Positions 12,606-23,553 of a DNA stretch of 64,000 bases are shown here, one piece after another (position 1 is the first letter of the stretch; the number at the start of each line of letters is the position of its first letter). A program made the position numbers and the translations under genes. Location: NCBI GenBank assembly GCA_018894105.1, contig CM032120.1, positions 27,240,710 through 27,304,709 of the forward strand. Direction: 5' to 3'. The notes beneath the pieces are model-generated. The model worked only from the letters and a program-made list of their open reading frames with translations, had not been told where the DNA came from and did no database searches. The stretch comes from Jacaranda mimosifolia. Its lineage: Eukaryota > Streptophyta > Magnoliopsida > Lamiales > Bignoniaceae.

Positions 12606-13529
12606 TGATATAGGGTGGCCCAAAAGGCCCAACGATTAGACAACGGCCCAGGGCCCATGAGCCACATCGACCCTGTTCGACCGGGTAGCGGCCCCAAAAG
12701 GCCTAACGTTCAGACAACGGCCCAAGGCCCATGGGACACGTCGATGGTGGCCCAAAAGGCCCAACGATTAGACAACGGCCCAGGGCCCATGAGCCACGTC
12801 AACCCTATTCGACCAGGTAGTGGCCCCAAAAGGCCCAACGATTAGACAACGGCCCAAGGCCCATGAGCCACGTCAACCCTATTCGATCGGGTAGCGGCCC
12901 CAAAAGGCCCAACGTTCAGACAACGGCCCAGGGCCCATGGGACACGTCTACTATGTTCGGCGGGCGCCTCAGAGCCCTCGGATAATATCTACCATATTCG
13001 ACCCCCGTCAGGCTGATAGGAGGTCGAATTCTGCACAGTACTCTGCCACCGCATTAAATGTGTTGACTGGCACCACGCCACCGCATTAATGGCGCATGCC
13101 ATCCCCTCACTGTCTGACACGGCAGGCGCCACCCCATATACCGTCCCGTCCTGTAGCATGAAAGGACATCTAGCTGGCAAAATTCAAATGGGAGAATAGA
13201 CTAATTGCTCCTTTGAGAAGGCTGAAGACCCCAAGGGTAAGCCAAGGGCTTACCTGTCATTTCCTGCAAGGGGAAGAATATAAAAACTCCTCTGTCTTGC
13301 CTCACAAGGTATGCACCAATAGACTCTGAAACTACCTGACTCCATTGAAAAATACTTCAGATACTGACTTGAGCGTCGGAGGGCCTAAGCCGAGGACCAC
13401 TCGGCTAGCCTAACGTTTGCCTTGATTGCAGGATTCTCAAACATCATCAACGGAAGATATCCACCTTTGGGGTTAGACCCAATATAGATCGAAATTGAAG
13501 TACCTATATTACGATTCGGACCCTCATCA
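12606..13529 (+). repeat. 5' LTR of Gypsy element
   Basis: 924 bp, TG...CA, preceded by ATTAC. The first ~350 bp contain five alternating sub-repeats built on GGCCCAAAAGGCCCAACG. It lacks 21 bp that the 3' LTR carries (at about 22242-22265). It contains a TATA-like box at 13279-13286. A 76-aa ORF at 12615-12845 is only the sub-repeats read in frame. Confidence 0.93.
13279..13286 (+). promoter_or_regulatory. LTR TATA box (TATAAAAA)
   Basis: TATAAAAA lies after GGGGAAGAA, 250 bp before the LTR end and also present in the 3' LTR near 22588. Position and sequence fit the retrotransposon promoter. Confidence 0.55.
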
Positions 13530-13531
13530 TT

Positions 13532-13549
13532 TGGCGCCGTCTGTGGGAA
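13532..13549 (+). other. Primer binding site of Gypsy element
   Basis: TGGCGCCGTCTGTGGGAA begins two bases after the LTR end. The first nine bases fit the 3' end of plant tRNA-Asp (the Athila-type site starts TGGCGCCGT); the rest differs, so the primer tRNA is tentative. Confidence 0.7.
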
Positions 13550-13570
13550 ACACGGAATCCTTTGTCGAGA

Positions 13571-15346
13571 ATGGTGAACACTAGGCGAGACCCTTCCGGG
13601 AGGGAAGAGAACAGAAGATCCAGCTCCCCCCCACTCCGGCAGAACGGAGAAAAGACTGCTCCGGGTCCCAGTATACAGCCTGAGCCTGTAGTCACCCTCA
13701 CTATGCCCCAGTTGATGCAGTTCATCAGTGAGCAGATCTCCGCACAGATATCAGCCTAGCTTTCAGCCGCCTTGAACCGGCAAGCCGCGTCGCCGGAACC
13801 GGCAGCCAGCGCCACGCCCCCTCAGGCGGGGCATGAGCAAGCACCGCCTGCAGAATACTTACGGCGTCTGGGGTCCCCCAGGCATCCAACTAGGCGAGAA
13901 CCAAGCCAGAGTCGTTTCCACCGGGAGGCACCCCGCCCCCCACCGAGGGAAGAGGTAGCAAACTCCGTGGACCATGACGTTCGGCCCTTTCGAGCCCCGC
14001 AGCGCGATAGGACCGAACGTTCCCGAGGTAGAAGAAAGCAGGATCAGCAGGAGTGGGAGGAGGTATCCCACCAGGTGCAGCAACTAAATAAATGCCTGGA
14101 GGAGCTGTCGAGGGGGAACGTGGACAGGCCCCTTCAGCCGGAGGTGCCCTCGAGATTTAGAAGGGAACGGGACTCACCTTTCACACAAGAAATCATTAAT
14201 GAACGCATCGCGGTAGATGCCAATATCCCCACTGGTCTCCCGCGGTACGACGGGTCCATGGACCCGAGTGAACATTTGCTGCAGTTTGAACACATGATGC
14301 AGCTGCATGGACACAATGAGTATATTCATGCAAAAATGCTGGTAACCACACTTCAGGGGGTGGCCTTGGATTGGTTCGTGAAGTTAGAGCCGGCGTCCAT
14401 CTTTTCGTATGACCAGTTTTGTGACAAATTTCTGCACCAGTTTGCCAGCAGAAGAAAGGAGAAACTGCCACACACCCACTTACACACAGTGAAGCAAGCC
14501 GAGGGGGAGTCTTTGAGAGATTTTTTCACCAGATTCAACACAGAGGTGTTGAAAATTGACAGTTCGAGAATTGAGTTTTTGATTGATGTGTTGTTTTTGG
14601 GATTGAGGCACAAAGAGTGCGCTAACGCTTTGGTGCGCGCTCAGCCCCGCACGATGGAAGAACTCCTCGACCTCGCGGAAAGGTACATGAACCAAGAAGA
14701 GATGAACAAGATGAAATACGGTAGCATCAAAGCTGACAAGAAGAAGGGCAAAGAGAAGGACGACAAGCAGAACAAGGAAGGACGTCGGTCCCCGATTAGA
14801 CGCTTTCACGACTATACCCCGCTCTCCATGGCGAGGAAAGAAGTGCTCTTTGCCATTCAACATGACAACTTGCTGAAAAAGCCCCGCAAAATTACAGAGA
14901 CGGAGGCCATGAGGAAGTCAGGGAAATTCTGCCACTTCCGTAGACAAAAGGGGCATGACACCGAAGACTGCTTCAACTTGAAGGACGAAATTGAGAGGTT
15001 GATCAGACAGGGGCACCTAAAGAAATTTTTTGAGGACAGGAATCGACGAGAGGAAGGCGCCGTCGACCGGATTCCCCGTAGAGAAAGGTCGGCCAGCCCG
15101 CGAAGAGATGACAAAGGCAAGAAGCCCGCCCATGAAGCCCACCCGCCCATCAGAGGGGTCATCGACATGATCGCTGGGGGGCCCACGGGAGGAGACTCCC
15201 AAAACGCAAGGAAGCAAACCCAACGGCAGCTCGACTCGACCAAGCCATCTAAGGTCGAGACGGTTTTTCAGCTTACAAACAGCACAGAGCCAATATCCTT
15301 TTCAGATGCAGACCTCAGCCACCTCGAAAACCAAGGCATGGACTGA
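13571..15346 (+). pseudogene. Gypsy gag (broken)
   Basis: The frame opens at ATG 13571 and is interrupted by TAG at 13757-13759 and TGA at 15344-15346. The second stop is followed without a shift by the protease frame, so gag and pol were probably one ORF. A Pro/Arg-rich N-terminus is followed by a retrotransposon gag core at 14240-14560 (RYDGSMDPSEHLLQFEHMM; DWFVKLEPASI; KQAEGESLRDFF). A zinc-finger-like CHFRRQKGHDTEDC lies near 14929-14970, with Arg where relatives usually have His. A basic region follows. The product would form the particle. Confidence 0.88.
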
Positions 15347-18319
15347 AAGATCGACTGCCCTATGGTGGTCGCTCTCGAGATTGCCAACTTCGAAGTTAGA
15401 AAGGTCCTGGTCGACAACGGTAGCTCAGCCAATATCATATTCTCATCGATACTAAAAAGGATGGACTTGGGCAAGCTGAACTTTGATCCAGTTAGAACGC
15501 CCTTAGTCGGATTCGGGGGATCGGAGATAATGCCGCTAGGGTCCATCCCCCTCTCCACGACTTTTGGGCAGGGCCATCGTAGCCGAACCTTGATGATTAG
15601 CTATTTAGTGGTCGACGCCCCGTTCGCTTATAATGTTATTTTGGGAAGATCGGCCTTAAACGACTTTAGAACCATAGCGTCCACATATCACATGAAGATA
15701 AAGTTCCCGACCCTTGGAGGAGTTGGTCAGATTTTATGCAATGTTAAGGACGCTTGGCGTTGTTATACAATCTCCATGGACTCCGGTGAGCAGAGAAGGA
15801 GGCCACAGTTGAAGCCCTCGGGGGACACCCCTGTAGCGAAACCCGAGGAGGGAACTTCATCGAAGAAGAGAAAGATCGAAGATACCAGGGTCGAGCCGAC
15901 GGGAGACTTCAAGATAATTGAGCTAGAGCTCGGGAATCCTGACAAGACAACCAAGATCGACGCTGATTTGGGAGATCGACTAGAGTGCCTCATGGTCGAC
16001 TTCCTCCGGAGGAACATTGATGTCTTCGCTTGGAAAGCGGCCGACCTGCAGGGCATCGACCTGGACATCATTGTCCACAGGCTCAATGTGGACCCTGCCC
16101 ATAAGCTAGTCCGCCAGAATAAGAGAGTTTTTAACGCCGAGCGGACACAAGTTATCCAAGAAGATGTAAGCAAACTCCTAGAAGCTGGCTATGTTGTTGA
16201 AATTCAGTATCCTTCTTGGCTATGTAATGTTGTCTTAGTCCCCAAGAGTGAGGGAAAGTGGAGGATGTGTAATGATTTCACAGACTTGAATAAAGCTTGC
16301 CCTAAAGATCCTTACCCCTTGCCTCGTATTGATTTACTTGTCGACTCCACCGCTGGATATTAATTACTTAGCATGATGGACGCATTTCAAGGATATTATC
16401 AAATATTTATGGCACCTGAGGATAGGGAAAAAATCTCTTTTGTTGTTCCCAATGGGGTATATTGCTTTTTGGTCATGCCGTTTGGACTTAAAAATGCCGG
16501 AGCAACTTATCAAAGGCTTGTTAACTTCATGTTTAAAAATGAGATTGGGAACTCAATTGAGGTTTATGTGGATGACATGATTGTAAAAACAGGCAGAGCA
16601 GAAAATCACTTGGCTAACCTGAATCACACATTCTCTATTCTAAGAGCCTTTGGTATGAAACTAAACCCCGAAAAATGCACGTTCGGCGTGCGGGGTGGTA
16701 AATTCCTCTGTTTCATGGTCAGCCAGAGAGGCATTGAGGCCAACCCTCAGAAAATTCAAGTAGTTCTCGACATAGCCCCGCCGCACACAATGCGGGAAGT
16801 TCAACGCCTCATTGGCAGAGTGATTGCTTTAGGCAGATTTGTGGCCAGGCTGGCCGACAAGAGCTTACCTTTCTTCAAAATCCTAAGAAACACAAAGAAG
16901 TTGGGATTCGGATGGGATGAATAGTGCGATAAAACCCTCATCGACCTCAAGCAATATCTCTCTTCACCACATCTGCTCGCCAAACCTGAGCTCGGGGAGG
17001 TCTTACAAATATATCTGGCTGTCTTTTCAACCTCCGTTAGTTCGGTGTTGACCGCAATAATAGATGGAAACCCTTGCCCCGTTTACTATTGCAGCAAAGC
17101 TCTTCAGGGGCCAGAATATAACTATTTGGAGATTGAAAATTCGCTCTAGCCCTCGTCTCATCAGCAAGGAAGCTGCGACCTTACTTCCAATCACACACGA
17201 TCTCGGTGTTAACGAATCAGCCGCTAAAACAGGTATTATCGAAGCCGGACACTTCAGGTCGACTCACTAAATGGGCCATCGAGCTCGGAGAATTCGACAT
17301 CCAATTTCAACCACGAGCAGCCATCAAGGCACAGGTCCAGGCAGACTTCATCCTCGCCCACTCTGCTTAACGATTCTGTGGATTTCGCTAAGAAATGCCC
17401 ATCCCGCCAGGTACATGCGAACATTCAGCATCAACCAGCCGCACCAATGACCAATGTTAGTATCACATGGCCGTTCGACCAGTGGGGCATCGATATATTA
17501 GGGTCGCTCCCCAAAACCTCTGGCCAGCGGAAGTTTATCATAGTGGCTGTCGAATATTTTACGAAATGAGTGGAAGCAGAAGCAGTCCCTAAGATCACCG
17601 ATGCAGCTATCAAGAGTTTTATATGGAAGAACATCGTGTGTCGGTTCGGGCTACCTAAGATCCTCATTTTCGATAACGGCACTCAATTCCAGAGCAAAAA
17701 CACCAGAAGATGGTGCGAAACTTTAGGCATCACGCAGCACTTCACTTCAGTAGGGAATCCGCAAGCCAATGGTCAGACCGTGGTCACTAACAGAACAGTC
17801 CTAGACTACATTAAGAGCTAGATAGCAGGGACAGAAGCCAGTTGGGCAGACGATTTCCCAGGCGTTCTTTGGGCCTATCGAACGACCCCCCGAACTGCCA
17901 CAGGCCACAGCCCCTACAGTTTAGTCTATGGCTCTGAAGCAGTGATACCATCCGAATTGATTCAGCACACAGCTAGAGTGATTCATTACAATCCAATAGC
18001 GAATACATCGGAGATGACGTTGGATTTAATTACTGTAGATGAAAAGCGCCAAATAGCCTACAACAAGATGCAAAGGTACCGCTCAAAAATGGCGGATCGC
18101 TACAATAGGTCAGTCCGTCCGAGGAATTTTAAAGTGGGCGATCTAGTTCTGAAGAAAGTGGAGGTTTCAAAGCCAGTCGGGAAGCTTGACCTGAAGTGGG
18201 AGGGACCCTATGCAGTCATCAAAGTGTGCAAGAACAACGCCTACCGATTAGAGGACACTGCAGGTCACGAGCTACCTCGACCATGGAATACGGTAAACTT
18301 GAAAAAATTCTTTGTGTAA
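15347..18319 (+). pseudogene. Gypsy pol: protease, RT, RNase H, integrase (broken, internally deleted)
   Basis: The order is as follows. Protease: VLVDNGSSANIIF near 15410-15445. RT: WRMCNDFTDLNKACPKDPYP near 16260-16315, then MDAFQGYYQ and the catalytic YVDD at about 16566-16577. RNase H lies at about 16925-17367. Integrase core: WGIDIL near 17488 and FDNGTQF near 17670. A C-terminal domain with FKVGDLVLKK and WEGPYAV ends at 18319. Lesions are stops at 16361, 16922, 17368, 17567 and 17819, a 1-bp frameshift near 17142, and an in-frame catalytic Glu-to-Val change at 17780-17782. RNase H runs straight into DFAKKC just before the integrase core, so the usual spacer and the His/Cys zinc finger of integrase are gone. 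Confidence 0.92.
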
Positions 18320-18383
18320 ACTGTTTAATTGACATCTGTTGTATTAGTTATAAAAAACAAGGCACATCATGATTGAAAAGTTG

Positions 18384-18643
18384 AAAGGATTTGACATCTA
18401 AGTCGAGGCCACCGGCCGAGACCACCTTAGTCGACCCCGAAGTCGACGAAAGGATTTGACATGTAAGTCGAGGCCACCGGCCGAGACCACCTTAGTCGAC
18501 CCCGAAGTCGACGAAAGGATTTGGCATCTAAGTCAAGGCCACCGATCGAGACCACCTTAGTCGACCCCAAAGTCGACGAAAGGATTTGACATTTAAGTCA
18601 AGGCCACCAGCCGAGACCACCTTAAGCGACCCCGCAGTCGCCA
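18384..18643 (+). repeat. Four tandem copies of a 65-bp unit
   Basis: Units start at 18384, 18449, 18514 and 18579, each opening AAAGGATTTG and containing GAGACCACCTTA and the palindrome GTCGAC. Copies 1 and 2 differ at one base; copies 3 and 4 are more diverged. The array lies between the end of pol and the antisense gene. Confidence 0.93.
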
Positions 18644-19096
18644 AAAGTTTTCAATACAATAAAGTCGACACCTTCGGTGCATATTTATCGGCTCGGCCAT
18701 TCGGCCAAATTTAGGAGACCAATGCTTTACATGGTGAAAATACCCTTAAGGCTGGAAGTCGATCCCCGATCGCAAACACATGCTAGCTACAAAAAGGTAG
18801 CGAAACCATTTTATATTACAATTGCAAGAAGTGTTCCGCAGGAAGCACTATTTACATCCTATCGACTTACACAAGTTGGCCATACAAAATTTTAAACCAA
18901 CGAAGACAAAATAACCATCCATTCGATGAAAGGGGCAAGCACAAATACTAAACGCACTTAATTCTACTCGACAAAGCAGTAGACAAACGACAATATAGAG
19001 CGAACCACAGCAGAGAATGGGCAAAGAAATTTCATTTCATAAAGCCTCAGTGAGACATATATATAGAATGAAAAGTAAAAAATACAAGGCAAGGGC

Positions 19097-21658
19097 CTAG
19101 CTAGAATTGCCAGACCCTTCGGCAGCAGGCGCTGGAGCCAAAACAGATGGAGGTTCAGGTGGCGCCTCTGCAACGGGAACGGTCGCGGTAACCGCATAGG
19201 AGGCACTGGCAGCAGAGGGCATAAACAGCCGTGGAGCAGCTGGGAAGAATGCGGCGGCATCTGCCCTGTTCTCAGAAACTTCATAGGCGAGGTCGCCAGC
19301 AAACTCGAACTCTCGGCCCACCGCATTCAGCTTCTTCTCGAGTTCGGCCTTCTATCTCTCTTCGCGGCTCATGTTGACAACATCGGCAGCTTCGACCTCA
19401 ACAGTATCTGCCTCGTCGACATCTTCCTCCACCAGCGGGCGCAGTTGCTCATCGAAGCCAAGGCCCATCTTCGAGCGATCCTCATCGCTGATGCCGTAAC
19501 CCAGATGCTGCAATTAGGCGATGGCCCTCTTAAACGCATTCTGTGCGTCATCCAAAGCAACCACAACACTTGCGTCTTGGAAGGCGGGGCTCACAATAAA
19601 TTGTTGGACGGCCTCCTTCCGTACCTCGGGCATCACCCGAGCAAACTCCTCCCTGGCTTCGACCAGGCGCTCACTTCGGCTGGCCGCACGACCAAACTCG
19701 TAGGCGACTTGAATATCCAACTCCAGTTTTTTCAACTTCGCCTCCATCCGGGTCTGCTCCGTTACCGCCAGCACAACCTGACGGTCTTTCGCCTCCATAT
19801 CCTTGGCATATTGGGCGTTTGCACTCTCAAGCTCCTCGACCCGCATCTGGGAGGACTCGAGCTGAGCCTTCAAGGTCTCAGCGTCCTCACCCCCCTCCAA
19901 TCGCTCCCGATCGACCAGCGCCACCTCGGAACGGCGAAACATGTGATAGCCTAGCTGCTCGACCTAAAACGCGAAACTATGTCAGAGGGCAGCTAAACGA
20001 AGGAAAAGAAGAATTAAACAGGTAGACATTCAGGTTTCCAGATCTTACCATGTTCGCATGATAGACGAACTTACACAGCAGCCCAGGCTGGGTTAAACCC
20101 AGGAATCTATTCTGGTCAGCCAGGAACTGCGCAGCCATCAGCACTTTTAAGGGATCCAACCCAGCCGGCCCTGAGGCTACCATGCTAGATGAGTCGCCCA
20201 CAGCTACACCTAGATCCGACCCAAATCGAGGAGATGGGAACTTCCACAAATTAAAGAGGGCCTCGGGATTTCGATCAATGAAGAGCTCTTTTCCTGTCGG
20301 CACGTTCAGCCCGGTGCCCTTCGACTTCCCTTTCCCCCTCTCGGTAGCTGTCTTCTTCGGGGGGGGGGAGCAGCCGGCTCGCCCATGGGTCTCTTTCCCC
20401 GACCCGTGGTTCTCTCGACCTCTTCTTGTCGAGCGGGCGAAGGTGTTCTGGAGGGCGCTGGGGCAGCATTTAATCGAAGTGGCTCGTCGGCCCCCGATGA
20501 CTCCTCTCAAATCGCGCCACCTTATCGGCGCTGCTTATTCCTTTCAACGCGAGCCAGTGCACTAGCCCTAGACCTGTTCATGATTTCGTCGCGGTCTGCA
20601 CAGAACAAGCAACAGAAAATGTCAATTACAGGAATGTGCGTAAACAAACAACAGGGTATGGCGCACGCAGTTAGTCTACCTATCTCATAATCAGCGGGAA
20701 AATTTAATGGGGCTGGCGACAACCCAGCCAACACCAATTGCCTCTCCTCGAGGAATACAGTGGCTTCGATGGGACCAAAATCGACCAGGTCCCTCACGAA
20801 TGTGCTCGACCAGGTTGGAGCATGATATCCTGGTACCTCGATCGGACCCCTCGCCCACTCTCGAGGAATATCGAACCCTCCCTTTACCCACACAAAGAAG
20901 TAGCGTTTCTTCCACGCCTGACCATAGGACGAGAAAGGCGCCACGAGAAACCTCCGACGAGGCCGAGTGCTCAAATAATAAAAGCCCGTTTCCTCGGTGC
21001 TACTGGATTTACGCGACACGCAAAGATAAAATAGGTTTGAAAATTTTTCAAAGGTCGGGGGTTGGTTGTACAGGCACATTAGAACTATAAAGCTACACAA
21101 CGTCGAGAAATAGTTGGGCAGCAGTTGCGTGATGCACACTCGAAGACCCCTAAGCAGACCTATCATGCTCTCACTCAAGGAAAACCTAAGACCACACCTA
21201 AGTGCATCCTCAAAAATAGTTATGCAACCGACAGGGGCACGGTGCATTCGACCAGGAGGCCCAGGGGCTAGCAACTGGAATTCGCGAGGAATGTGGTAAA
21301 GCTCTTGAACGCTGGCCAATTCCAAGGGGGTGACGGTAGAGATTATCTCGCTATAGTGGTTTGGGGTAAATAATCACCCACGAGAAGAAGGTACCCGGCT
21401 GGGCCCAGCTTCTCCCCCCCGTGCGCTGCTCGAGTCGCCGGAGCTTGAGCTGCTTGAGTCAGAAAACTCCCTATGGCCCTTAGACACAGTGGCTTCACTA
21501 CCCCCACCGGAAGTACCACCAGAACTGAATAGCCCAAACATTTTCTTCAAAGAAAGGTGGAAAGAAATAGAGGGGGAAGAGTACTTACTAGATTGGAAAG
21601 CTAAACCCAAAAAATCTCTGAAGAAAGCGCAAAGGTTAGTGATTCTCGCAGCAAGCAA
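19097..21658 (-). pseudogene. Antisense, intron-containing gene of the Gypsy element (broken)
   Basis: On the strand opposite to gag-pol a multi-exon frame can be followed. Exon A (about 21541 or 21658 to 20680) has an Ser/Gly-rich start, then the 'putative gypsy type transposon' family region (PNYFSTLCSFIVLM; FYYLSTRPRRRFLV; WKKRYFFVW). A GT-AG intron at 20596-20679 follows. Exon B (20595-20049) includes EALFNLWKFPSPRFG. A second GT-AG intron lies at 19964-20048. Exon C (19963-19097) is a long coiled-coil segment (LKAQLESSQMRVEELESA) and an Ala/Pro-rich tail. Both splices keep frame. Stops at 21374, 20522, 19514 and about 19353, plus an indel near the G-run at 20359-20368, disable it. Antisense ORFs of this kind are known in Tat-lineage elements; their function is unknown to me. 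Confidence 0.75.
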
Positions 21659-21877
21659 TGTCTGAAGCGGTAAAGGTGAAAGCAGGCTGAATGCCAGTCA
21701 GTATTTATAAAGAAAAAGGCGCGGTTATCCAAGCATCCGCATTAATGGGGGAAACTATAACGCCGCCCCACGCGCGCCACGATGTAACCGCTCAGTAGAC
21801 ACGCAAAACCCTGGTCGAGACACGTTAGTATTCGCTACTTCCCAATGCCGCTCGTCGATTCCCTCGATTCGCATTGC

Positions 21878-21893
21878 GAAGTGGGGGGACTCA
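21878..21893 (+). other. Polypurine tract of Gypsy element
   Basis: GAAGTGGGGGGACTCA directly precedes the 3' LTR start TGATATA. The G-run and its position fit the plus-strand primer tract. Confidence 0.8.
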
Positions 21894-22838
21894 TGATATA
21901 TGGTGGCCCAAAAGGCCCAACGATTAGATAATGGCCCAGGGCCCATGAGCCACGTCGACCCTATTCGACCGGGTAGCGGCCCCAAAAGGCCCAACGTTCA
22001 GACAACGGCCTAGGGCCTATGGGACACGTCGAGGGTGGCCCAAAAGGCCCAACGATTAGACAACGGCCCAGGGCCCATGAGCCACGTCGACCCTGTTCAA
22101 CCAGGTAGTGGCCCTAAAAGGCCCAACGATTAGACAACGGCCTAGGGCCCATGAGCCACGTCGACCCTATTCGACCGGGTAGCGGCCCCAAAAGGCCCAA
22201 CGTTCAGACAACGGCCCAGGGCCCATGGGACACGTCGACTATGTTTGACCAGTCTCCCCTAGGCCCAGGCGGGCGCCTCAGAGCCCTCGGATAATATCGA
22301 CCATATTTGACCCTCGTCAAGTTGATAAGAGATCGAATTCTACACAGTACTCTGCCACCGTATTAAATGTGTTTACTGGCACCACGCCACCACATTAATG
22401 GCGCATGCCATCCCCTCACTGTCTGACACGGCAGGCGCCACCCCGTATACCATCCCGTCCTGTAGCATGAAAGGACATCTAGCTAGCAAAATTCAAATGG
22501 GGGAATAGACTAATTGCCCCTTTGAGAATGCTGAAGACCCCAAGGGTAAGCCAAGGGCTTACCTGTCATTTCCTGCAAGGGGAAGAATATAAAAACTCAT
22601 CTGTCTTGCCTCACAAGGTATGCACCAATAGACTCTGAAACTACCTGACTCCATTGAAAAATACTTTAGATACTGACTTGAGCGTCGGAGGGCCTAAGTC
22701 GAGGGCCACTCGGCTAGCCTAACGTTTGCCTTGATTGCAGGATTCTCAAACATCATCAACGGAAGATATCCACCTTTGGGGTTAAACCCAATATAGATCG
22801 GAATCGGAGTACCTGTATTACGATTCGAACCCTCATCA
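21894..22838 (+). repeat. 3' LTR of Gypsy element
   Basis: 945 bp, TG...CA, followed by target duplication ATTAC at 22839-22843. It differs from the 5' LTR at about 47 positions, mostly C/T and G/A transitions as expected for methylated repeats, and carries 21 bp (near 22242-22265) absent from the 5' copy. It has the same five sub-repeats at 21902-22245. Confidence 0.93.
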
Positions 22839-22843
22839 ATTAC

Positions 22844-23548
22844 TATTTAAAATAATATGTTACTTTAAAAATTTATATAATTAAATTAATAATTTAATTA
22901 ATTTTTAAATGAGTATACCTGCGGAGACAGGGATAATGATCCCAATCCTCGTCTAATCTTGCAATTAGGAGACAATCTTGACCCCTTCCTCATTTTCTCG
23001 GGAAAATCTTTTTCCCTATATCCACTTCATCACGGGAAATTTTCGTGGATACATATAAAGACGGATAATTTTGACATTCTTAATTTATGCTCCTTAATAA
23101 TCTTAATTTTACTTTCTCAAATGTCTACATATCCATATATTTGTTGTTTCCATGTTCTTGTTAAATTTTATCATTCCATATTTAACTAATTAGGACAGTA
23201 GTAGATAATTTTTTGTTATAATACTTGTTTATTTTCTTATTCATTTATTAAATATCAAATTCTGCCTTTAGGTTCCGATATAAAAAAGAGTATAGGTATT
23301 ATTACACCAAATAACAGTTGATATTATTGACTATTGATTAATTATCATTATTTTGATATAATTGATAAATTATTGATCGTTTGATCTAAAAATGAATTCT
23401 AAAATATTAATAAAATTTATTTTTTATTTATAAGAATAACTTAAAAAAATATTTCCTTGATATTTGATAACAACTAACAACATGTAAATAGACGCATCCT
23501 TACACCTTTTTTCAAAACCACGATCCAAGTACTTAAATAAGGAACTTA
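22844..23548. other. Spacer between the two LTR elements
   Basis: AT-rich flank, then the possible right half of the older GC-rich repeat (22915-23060). A 76-aa ORF at 22959-23189 lies inside it and is not credible as a gene. No other feature seen. Confidence 0.45.
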
Positions 23549-23553
23549 AGAAA

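Larger units (their letters stand above)
12606..22838 (+). mobile_element. Complete but defective Ty3/Gypsy LTR retrotransposon, Tat lineage
   Basis: The element is 10.2 kb and bounded by LTRs at 12606-13529 and 21894-22838, both starting TGATATA and ending CATCA. It is flanked by a perfect target duplication ATTAC at 12601-12605 and 22839-22843. The order is LTR, primer site, gag, protease, reverse transcriptase, RNase H, integrase, long spacer with a tandem array, antisense gene, polypurine tract, LTR. RT-RNase H-integrase order makes it Gypsy. The LNKACPKDPYPLPRIDLLVD motif, the missing chromodomain and the long 3' region with antisense ORFs fit the Tat lineage. By hand I count about 47 substitutions over ~923 aligned LTR bases (about 5%) plus one 21-bp indel, so insertion is a few million years old at usual plant rates. 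Many stops and frameshifts make it non-autonomous. Confidence 0.93.

Noticed and set aside
12615..12845. 76-aa ORF with internal peptide repeats
   Set aside because: It is the LTR sub-repeats in one frame; the paired LTR does not keep it open.
14480..15243. Minus-strand ORFs of 127-128 aa opposite gag
   Set aside because: Shadows of the GC-rich gag frame; no family likeness, unlike the real antisense gene at 19097-21658.
18384..18643. Possible CRISPR-like array
   Set aside because: Units are contiguous with no unique spacers, in a plant retrotransposon.
19445..19954. 169-aa plus-strand ORF
   Set aside because: Opposite strand of the coiled-coil exon of the antisense gene, whose heptad-like pattern is the better reading.
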